From positions 62,001 through 126,000 of the forward strand of contig NZ_MBQD01000025.1 in the NCBI RefSeq assembly GCF_001693815.1: a stretch of 64,000 nt of DNA, read 5' to 3'. The position numbers were made by a program, and so were the translations under genes. Under the pieces are notes generated by a model. That model saw only the letters and a list, made by a program, of their open reading frames with translations. It was not told the origin of the DNA and searched no databases. Shown here piece by piece: positions 58,494 through 64,000 of this stretch (positions within the stretch are counted from its first letter, which is position 1; each line of letters opens with the position of its first letter). This DNA comes from Tessaracoccus lapidicaptus (GTDB lineage: Bacteria > Actinomycetota > Actinomycetes > Propionibacteriales > Propionibacteriaceae).

Positions 58494-59272
58494 TGACCCG
58501 CAAGCCCATCATGGCCGGCAACTGGAAGATGAACGTCGACCACATCGAGGCGACCGGCCTGGTCGAGAAGATCCACTACGCGCTGCTCGACAAGGACTAC
58601 GACCCGGCCAAGTCCGAGGCCGTGCTCATCCCGCCGTTCACCGCCCTGCGCACCGTGCGCACGCTCATCGACGGCGACCGTCTCCCGTTCCAGCTCGGGG
58701 CCCAGAACGTGTCCCAGCACGACAACGGCGCCTACACCGGCGAGATCTCCACGGCGATGCTCGCCAAGCTCGGTGTGAGCTACGTGGTCGTCGGCCACTC
58801 GGAGCGTCGCCAGTACTTCGGCGAGACCGACGAGATCATCAACGCCAAGGCCGCCAAGGCCCTGGCCGCGGGCATCACGCCGATCATCTGCGTCGGTGAG
58901 GGCCTGGACATCCGCAAGGAGGGCCGTCACGTCGAGTACACCCTCGAGCAGGTCCGCGGCACCCTCGCCGGCCTCACGGCCGAGCAGGTGGCCGGGCTCG
59001 TCATCGCCTACGAGCCCGTCTGGGCGATCGGCACCGGCGAGGTGGCGACCCCCGAGGACGCGCAGGAGGTGTGTGGGGCCATCCGCCAGGAGGTCGCCGC
59101 GCTGTACGACGAGCCGACGGCCGAGGCCGTCCGCATCCAGTACGGCGGCTCCGTGAAGGCCGACAACGTCGCGCAGATCATGGCCAAGCCGGACGTCGAC
59201 GGCGCTCTCGTCGGCGGCGCGAGCCTCAAGCCCGAGGAATTCGCCGCCATCGTGCGGTTCTACCAGCTCTGA
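58493..59272 (+). CDS. tpiA: Triosephosphate isomerase
   Basis: Interconverts dihydroxyacetone phosphate and glyceraldehyde-3-phosphate (259 aa). [14 protein letters not shown] holds the catalytic Lys region, [12 protein letters not shown] the catalytic His, [20 protein letters not shown] the catalytic Glu and flexible loop, and [10 protein letters not shown] the phosphate site. ATG 58493 overlaps the pgk stop by one base. A strong terminator follows. Confidence 0.97.
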
Positions 59273-59284
59273 GCCAGACGCCTG

Positions 59285-59316
59285 ACGGCGCGGGATCCTG
59301 CGGGGTCCCGCGCCGT
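59285..59316 (+). terminator. tpiA terminator
   Basis: ACGGCGCGGGATCC (59285-59298) pairs with the 3' arm ending in CCGCGCCGT (to 59316) around a short loop, followed by TTTCG, 13 bp after tpiA. It ends the gap-pgk-tpiA run. Confidence 0.8.
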
Positions 59317-59373
59317 TTCGCATGTCCGGTGTGGACGGCGGGGGGCGAATGTGGAATCCCGGGGCCGGTCGGA

Positions 59374-59386
59374 TAGTCTTGGGCGC
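59374..59386 (+). promoter_or_regulatory. secG -10 box, leaderless start
   Basis: TAGTCT (59374-59379) is followed by 7 nt and GTG 59387. This decides the start against the upstream in-frame start at 59351. Confidence 0.45.
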
Positions 59387-59647
59387 GTGATTGTCCCCCT
59401 CGTGTCCTGGCCGGTGACGACGCTCTCCATCATCGTGATCGTGTTGAGTGTTCTCCTCGCGGCCACCGTGCTCCTCCACAAGAGTCGTGGCGGGGGCATG
59501 TCCGATCTGTTCGGCGGCGGCATGTCGACCTCCATGGGCGGAGTGTCGACGGCGGAGCGCAGACTCGACCGGATCACGGTCGTGTTGTCGCTCACGTGGC
59601 TGCTCACGATCGTCGGACTGCTGGTGCTGTACCGCATCGGCGCCTGA
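59387..59647 (+). CDS. secG: SecG preprotein translocase subunit
   Basis: Small translocon subunit, 86 aa, with two membrane helices (about residues 9-29 and 62-82) flanking the conserved loop HKSRGGGMSDLFGGGMSTS. GTG 59387 (VIVPLVSWPVTTLSII) is chosen from the -10 spacing. In actinobacteria secG commonly follows tpiA, as here. Confidence 0.93.
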   Translation: MIVPLVSWPVTTLSIIVIVLSVLLAATVLLHKSRGGGMSDLFGGGMSTSMGGVSTAERRLDRITVVLSLTWLLTIVGLLVLYRIGA

Positions 59648-59695
59648 CGGCACGAGTCCTTTCCCCAATCACCGACGTCTGAGGAGATAAACAAA

Positions 59696-60052
59696 GTGGC
59701 AGGTGGCAACGCCATTCGCGGCAGCCGGGTCGGCGCCGGTCCCATGGGTGAGGCCGAGCGCGGCGATTCCGCGCCCCGGCTCCACGTCTCGTACTTCTGC
59801 GCCAGCGGGCACGTGACGCGCCCCGCGTTCTCCATGGACGCGCAGATCCCGGAGTCGTGGGACTGCCCGCGCTGCGGACTCCCGGCGAACACCGACGCGG
59901 ACAACCCGCCGCCGCCGCCGAAGATCGTCCCCTACAAGACGCACCTCGCCTACGTGAAGGAGCGCCGCTCCGACGCCGAGGCCGCCCAGATCCTGGCCGA
60001 GGCGGTCAGCGCGCTGCGTGCGCGCCGCGCCGCCGGCGAGATCATCTACTGA
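59696..60052 (+). CDS. rbpA: RNA polymerase-binding protein RbpA
   Basis: An actinobacteria-specific transcription factor that binds RNA polymerase and the principal sigma factor, stabilising open complexes (118 aa). The N-terminal tail contains GNAIRGSRVGAG, the core has a zinc-like Cys/His pattern (YFCASGHVTRPAFS ... CPRCGLPA), and the C-terminal sigma-interaction domain (HLAYVKERRSDAEAAQIL) is present. It starts at GTG 59696 with GAGGAGA upstream. Its stop is shared with a hairpin at the convergent pgl end. Confidence 0.96.
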   Translation: MAGGNAIRGSRVGAGPMGEAERGDSAPRLHVSYFCASGHVTRPAFSMDAQIPESWDCPRCGLPANTDADNPPPPPKIVPYKTHLAYVKERRSDAEAAQILAEAVSALRARRAAGEIIY

Positions 60053-60065
60053 CCCTGCGGGGTCA
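60050..60065. terminator. Small hairpin spanning both convergent stop codons
   Basis: TGACCC (60050-60055), TGCG, GGGTCA (60060-60065): a 6-bp symmetric stem whose arms are the rbpA stop on one strand and the pgl stop on the other. It could act as a weak terminator in both directions. Confidence 0.4.
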
Positions 60066-60794
60066 CAGGCCGCAGCGGAACTGCTCCGGCAGGCCCGCGG
60101 CCGCCTCGTCGTCGAGGTACCAGTAGGTCGCGACCTCCCCGTGAACATGTGCCGCGGGGAGCCGCTCGTCTCCGGCCAGAGCTCGCGCGATGGCCTCGGA
60201 CTTTCCGGGCCCGGTGGCCATCACCCACATCTCGGTGGACCGGTTGAGCGCCGGGATGGTCAACGAGATCCGTTCCGCCGGCGGCTTCGGCGCGTCGGTG
60301 ACGCCGATCACGTTGCGGGTCGTGGGCTCGAAGCTGGGATGACCGGGGAAGATCGATGCGACGTGGCCGTCCTCACCCACCCCCAGCAGCGTGACGTCGA
60401 AGTGGGTCCCGCCGAGCTCGGCCTCGTACTCGGCGGCGCACTCATGCGAGTCCTTGCGCCCGTCCTTGGCGGCCATCATGTGCGTGTCGGCGGACTTGAT
60501 CGAGACGGTGCGGGCCAGCCGCGACACCGCCTGCAGCGAGTTGCGATCCGGGTCGGTGGCCGGCACGAAGCGTTCGTCGCCCCACCACAGCTGCAGCTTC
60601 GCCGCGTCGAGCGCCGACCCCTCGGCGAGCTCCGCGAACCGCTCGTACATGGCGTTGGCCGCGTTGCCGCCCGTCAGACACACGTGCACGATCGGCTGGA
60701 CGTCCTGCAGCTCGATCAGCCGCTCCAGGAGCCGGCGGGCGACGAGGTCGCTCACCTCGTCGGCCTCGGGCATCCGTACGACGCGCCGATACAT
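60063..60794 (-). CDS. pgl: 6-phosphogluconolactonase
   Basis: Hydrolyses 6-phosphogluconolactone in the oxidative pentose-phosphate pathway (243 aa). VHVCLTGGNAANAMYERFAE, WWGDERFVPATDPDRNSLQA and LLGVGEDGHVASIFPGHPS are the family motifs. It is two bases after opcA and closes the zwf-opcA-pgl operon on the - strand. Confidence 0.95.
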   Translation of the reverse strand: MYRRVVRMPEADEVSDLVARRLLERLIELQDVQPIVHVCLTGGNAANAMYERFAELAEGSALDAAKLQLWWGDERFVPATDPDRNSLQAVSRLARTVSIKSADTHMMAAKDGRKDSHECAAEYEAELGGTHFDVTLLGVGEDGHVASIFPGHPSFEPTTRNVIGVTDAPKPPAERISLTIPALNRSTEMWVMATGPGKSEAIARALAGDERLPAAHVHGEVATYWYLDDEAAAGLPEQFRCGL

Positions 60795-60796
60795 GG

Positions 60797-61699
60797 TCAG
60801 CGTCCCTCGGCGTCGGCCACGAGCCGGCGGGTGGCCGCCTCGAAGATGTCATCGGCGTCCATGCGCTGCAGTTCCTCGGTGAGCAGGTCCGTCAGCGGGC
60901 GGCGGCGCAGGGCGACCGTGCGCTGCGGCTGGTGCGGCACCTGGTAGATCGCGGTGCCCTCCGCGACGCGGCGGACGGTGACGTCGCCTTCCGTCGTGGT
61001 CAGCCGCACCTCGTTGACCCCCGGGTGCTCGCCGTCGAACCGCTCGACGGGGATGGCGAGCCGGTCGCTCAGCCACGCGGCCAGCAGGGTGGCGGGGGCG
61101 TTGTCGGGGGCGGAGACCACCAGCGCGCCCGTGACCTCGGCGTGGCTCTGGTCCAGGGCGGCGGCGAGCAGAGCGCGCCAGCGGGTGAGCCTCGTCCACG
61201 TCAGGTCGGTGTCGCCGGGGGAGTGGTTCCGGGCCCGGCGCAGCAACGCGTCCTGCGGGTTGTGGCAGCCGGCGGCATCGGTGATGCGCCGGTCCGCGAG
61301 CCCTCCGATGGGATCCTCCGCCAGATGGTCGGGGGCATCGTTCGGCCACCAGGCGATGGTGGGGGAGTCCGGCAGCAGGAGCGGCAGGCAGATGGAGTCG
61401 GCGTGGTGGCGCAGCTCCCCGTGCAGGCGCAGCACGACGAGGTCACCGGGCATGCCCTCGCCGATCTCGATGCTGGCGTCGAGCTGCGACGGCCCCTCGT
61501 CGATGTAGGTGACGACGATGACCCGCGACGGATGCGCCGTCGCGGACGCCTTCGCGGCCGAGAGGACCTCCTCGAAGTGGTCGTCCTCGGTGACGATGAG
61601 CAGGGTCAGCACCATGCCGCTCGCCCCGGCGGTGCGCTTGGCGTTGATGAGCGCGGCGGCGACGTCCCGCGACGACGTGTCGGTCAGTTCGATGATCAT
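60797..61699 (-). CDS. opcA: Glucose-6-phosphate dehydrogenase assembly protein OpcA
   Basis: A 300-aa OpcA homologue, found with zwf in cyanobacteria and actinobacteria, that supports or regulates G6PDH. MIIELTDTSSRDVAAALINAKR and VVVTYIDEGPSQLDASI begin the protein, and LPDSPTIAWWPNDAPDHL is the best-conserved stretch. GGAGG precedes ATG 61699. It lies 13 bp after zwf. Confidence 0.93.
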   Translation of the reverse strand: MIIELTDTSSRDVAAALINAKRTAGASGMVLTLLIVTEDDHFEEVLSAAKASATAHPSRVIVVTYIDEGPSQLDASIEIGEGMPGDLVVLRLHGELRHHADSICLPLLLPDSPTIAWWPNDAPDHLAEDPIGGLADRRITDAAGCHNPQDALLRRARNHSPGDTDLTWTRLTRWRALLAAALDQSHAEVTGALVVSAPDNAPATLLAAWLSDRLAIPVERFDGEHPGVNEVRLTTTEGDVTVRRVAEGTAIYQVPHQPQRTVALRRRPLTDLLTEELQRMDADDIFEAATRRLVADAEGR

Positions 61700-61712
61700 G
61701 CGTGCGTCCTCC

Positions 61713-63242
61713 TCACGGCCTGCGCCAGCTGAAGCCGTCGCGGGCCAGCATCTCGCGCCCGGAGGCGGGGCCCCACGTGCCGGATGCGTACTGTTCTGGC
61801 TGTTGCTTGAGCGAGGCCCAGTACTCGATGACCGGGTCCAGAATCTTCCAGCTGAGCTCGACCTCCTCCTGCTGCGGGAACAGCGGCGGGTCGCCCAGCA
61901 GGACGTCGAGGATCAGCCGCTCGTAGGCCTCGGGCGACGACTCGGTGAAGGAGCCGCCGTAGCCGAAGTCCATGCTCACCTCGCGGATCTCCATCTGCGT
62001 GCCGGGGACCTTCGCCCCGAACCGCAGCGTCACGCCCTCGTCGGGCTGGATCCGCATCACGAGGGCGTTGGTGCCCAGCTCCTCGGTGTCGGTGGCCGTG
62101 AAGGGCAGGTGCGGGGCGCGCTTGAAGCTCAACGCCACCTCGGTGACGCGGCGCGGCATCCGCTTGGCCGAGCGCAGATAGAACGGCACCCCGGCCCAGC
62201 GCCGGTTGTCGATGTCCACCCGCATGGCGGCGTAGGTCTCGGTGGTCGAGCCCGGTGAGACGCCGTCCTCCTCCAGGTATCCGATGACCGGACGGCCGCC
62301 CTGCCAGCCGGCGGCGTACTGGCCGCGGGCGGTGTGCAGGTCGTAGCGGTCGGGCACGCGGGCGGCGGCGAGCACCTTCTTCTTCTCGGCGCGCAGCTGG
62401 CCCGCCTCGAAGGACGTCGGCTCCTCCATGGCGGTCAGGGCCAGCAGCTGAAGGAGATGGTTCTGGATGACGTCGCGCGCGATGCCGATGCCGTCGAAGT
62501 AGCCGGCGCGCCCCCCGATGCCGATGTCCTCGGCCATGGTGATCTCGACGTGGCTCACGTAGTGGTTGTTCCAGATCGGCTCGAACATCTGGTTGGCGAA
62601 GCGCAGCGCCAACATGTTCTGCACCGTCTCCTTGCCCAGGTAGTGGTCGATGCGGAACACCTCGTGCGGCTGGAACAGCACGGACACCACGTCGTCGAGT
62701 TCGCGGGCCGACTCCAGGTCGTGCCCGAACGGCTTCTCGATGACCACCCGGTTCCAGTTGCCCTCATGCCGCTCCGTCATGCCGTGCCGGCGCAGCTGCG
62801 TCATCACCTGCTCGAAGCTCGACGGCGGGATCGACAGGTAGAAGGCGTGGTTGCCGCCGGTGCCGCGGGCGGTGTCGAGGTCGCGGATGGTGTCGCGGAG
62901 GCGCTCGAAGGACTGGTCGTCGTCGAACGTCCCGGGCACGAAGCGGATGCCCTCGAGCAGCTGCTCCCACACCTCCTCGCGGAAGGGGGTGCGCGCGTTC
63001 TCCTTGACGGCGTCGTGGACGACCTGCGCGAAGTCCTGGTCGGCCCAGTCGCGGCGGGCGAAGCCCACCAGCCCGAAGCCGGGCGGGAGCATGCCGCGGT
63101 TGGCGAGGTCGTAGACGGCGGGCATCAGCTTCTTGCGCGACAGATCACCGGTCACGCCGAAGATGACGAGCACGCAGGGCCCGGCGATGCGGGGCAGGCG
63201 CCGGTCCTGGGGGTCGCGCAGGGGGTTCACGTAGCTGTTCAT
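61713..63242 (-). CDS. zwf: Glucose-6-phosphate 1-dehydrogenase
   Basis: First enzyme of the oxidative pentose-phosphate pathway, making NADPH (509 aa). The NADP-binding fold begins [32 protein letters not shown] holds the EKP loop, and [16 protein letters not shown] is the substrate-binding/catalytic motif. The start is ATG 63242 ([14 protein letters not shown]), 8 nt after TAGGGT on the - strand; longer frames run into ctaB. Confidence 0.96.
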   Translation of the reverse strand: MNSYVNPLRDPQDRRLPRIAGPCVLVIFGVTGDLSRKKLMPAVYDLANRGMLPPGFGLVGFARRDWADQDFAQVVHDAVKENARTPFREEVWEQLLEGIRFVPGTFDDDQSFERLRDTIRDLDTARGTGGNHAFYLSIPPSSFEQVMTQLRRHGMTERHEGNWNRVVIEKPFGHDLESARELDDVVSVLFQPHEVFRIDHYLGKETVQNMLALRFANQMFEPIWNNHYVSHVEITMAEDIGIGGRAGYFDGIGIARDVIQNHLLQLLALTAMEEPTSFEAGQLRAEKKKVLAAARVPDRYDLHTARGQYAAGWQGGRPVIGYLEEDGVSPGSTTETYAAMRVDIDNRRWAGVPFYLRSAKRMPRRVTEVALSFKRAPHLPFTATDTEELGTNALVMRIQPDEGVTLRFGAKVPGTQMEIREVSMDFGYGGSFTESSPEAYERLILDVLLGDPPLFPQQEEVELSWKILDPVIEYWASLKQQPEQYASGTWGPASGREMLARDGFSWRRP

Positions 63243-63256
63243 CGTCGCCCACCCTA
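63243..63256 (-). promoter_or_regulatory. zwf -10 box, leaderless start
   Basis: Minus-strand TAGGGT (63251-63256) is followed by 8 nt and ATG 63242. It lies in the 121-bp gap divergent to ctaB, which has its own TAGACT at 63324-63329. Confidence 0.45.
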
Positions 63257-63363
63257 TCTCCGCCGCCGTGGTGGGGGGAATGGGTCCGCGGCCGCGGCGT
63301 TGGGCGGCGCTGCGCCACCGGGGTAGACTGCCGGGAGCAAATTCGTCGGGAAATGGGGTGCGT

Positions 63364-64000
63364 GTGGCCGTCAGCTCCGTCGCCGCATCCTCGGGGGCGC
63401 GCTTCTGGGACGTCGTGAAGGCGTACGTCGCGCTGACCAAGCCTCGCATCATCGAGTTGCTCCTGGTCACCACAGCTCCCGCGATGTTCCTCGCCGCGGG
63501 CGGCCTGCCGCCGTGGCAGCTCATCCTCGTCACCATGATCGGCGGCATGTTCGCCGCGGCCTCGGCCAACACCTTCAACTGCGTGCTCGACGCCGACATC
63601 GATGAGATCATGCGCCGCACCCGGCGCCGGCCCGTCCCGCGGCACCAGGTGTCCACCAGCCACGCGCTGGTCTTCGGCGGGGTCCTGGCCGTCCTCGCCA
63701 CGCTGATCCTGGGGTTCGGCGCGAACTGGCTCTCAGCGGTCCTGGCGCTGGCGGCCAACGCCTTCTACGTCTTCGTGTACACCATGTGGCTGAAGCGCCG
63801 CACCTGGCAGAACATCGTGTGGGGCGGCATCGCCGGGTGCTTCCCGCCGCTCATCGGCTGGACGGCCGTCACCGGCCGCGTCGACTGGGCCCCCCTGATC
63901 CTGTTCGCCGTGGTGTTCCTCTGGACGCCGCCGCACACGTGGGCGCTGGCGTTCAGGTACCGCGACGACTACGCCGCGGCCGGGGTGCCGATGCTGCCGG
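63364..64000 (+). CDS. ctaB: Protoheme IX farnesyltransferase (heme O synthase), 5' part
   Basis: Membrane prenyltransferase that makes heme O for cytochrome oxidase; the frame runs open off the window end (212 residues visible). It has [15 protein letters not shown], the Asp-rich catalytic motif [19 protein letters not shown] with RRPVP, and the second motif [14 protein letters not shown] near the end. GTG 63364 ([10 protein letters not shown]) is used; GTG 63358 is possible. It is divergent from zwf; in relatives ctaB borders the pentose-phosphate cluster, as here. Confidence 0.95.
   Translation, partial: MAVSSVAASSGARFWDVVKAYVALTKPRIIELLLVTTAPAMFLAAGGLPPWQLILVTMIGGMFAAASANTFNCVLDADIDEIMRRTRRRPVPRHQVSTSHALVFGGVLAVLATLILGFGANWLSAVLALAANAFYVFVYTMWLKRRTWQNIVWGGIAGCFPPLIGWTAVTGRVDWAPLILFAVVFLWTPPHTWALAFRYRDDYAAAGVPMLP

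Overview
The window is high-GC actinobacterial chromosome. Gene content and order point to the Propionibacteriaceae (a Tessaracoccus- or Arachnia-like relative): a dcw cell-wall/division cluster ending in sepF, a YggT gene and divIVA; RbpA; WhiA; OpcA next to zwf; an ANTAR regulator of the PdtaR type; a mycothiol-dependent-isomerase-family protein; BioYMN; and abundant GTG starts. Genus and species cannot be fixed from the sequence alone. Most of the window is conserved core genome, densely packed, with many start/stop overlaps of the ATGA or GTGA type.

Layout. 1-14.4 kb: dcw cluster on the + strand (FtsL-like end, ftsI, murE, murF, mraY, murD, ftsW, murG, murC, ftsQ, ftsZ, sepF, yggT), which makes lipid II and builds the septum. 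14.5-17.5 kb: divIVA, a DksA/TraR zinc-finger gene, lspA, rluD. 17.5-19.8 kb: pyk, tRNA-Leu(CAA) and pdtaR. 19.8-21.4 kb: a small accessory patch with a DUF559/AbiEi-like gene bracketed by an 80-bp repeat family and a 127-bp tandem duplication. 21.4-27.7 kb: thioesterase, polA, a class F-like sortase, rpsA, coaE. 27.6-32.1 kb: glycine cleavage operon gcvT-gcvH-gcvP (- strand) behind a tandem glycine riboswitch. 32.2-38.9 kb: an oxidoreductase, uvrB, a DinB-like protein and uvrA.

38.9-49.2 kb is a surface-glycan locus placed between uvrA and uvrC. It has a Wzz/BY-kinase fusion on the + strand and, on the - strand, a PglF/E/C/D-like set that would make and load a bacillosamine-type sugar, one GT4 glycosyltransferase, a Wzy-like polymerase/ligase and a Wzx-like flippase. 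The last three genes are clearly lower in GC than the rest, suggesting a transferred cassette.

49.3-64 kb: uvrC; a bioYMN biotin transporter behind a BioQ-like palindrome; rapZ-yvcK-whiA; the glycolytic gap-pgk-tpiA set; secG; rbpA; the oxidative pentose-phosphate genes zwf-opcA-pgl on the - strand; and the start of ctaB, cut by the window end.

The most notable non-textbook signals are: (i) the 80-bp repeat family around the DUF559 gene; (ii) at least fifteen genes whose start codon lies 6-8 nt after a TANNNT-like -10 box, implying leaderless transcription and settling several start codons; (iii) a probable CTG start for lspA; (iv) a TTGAACAGTGTTCAA operator upstream of bioY; and (v) the mosaic glycan locus.
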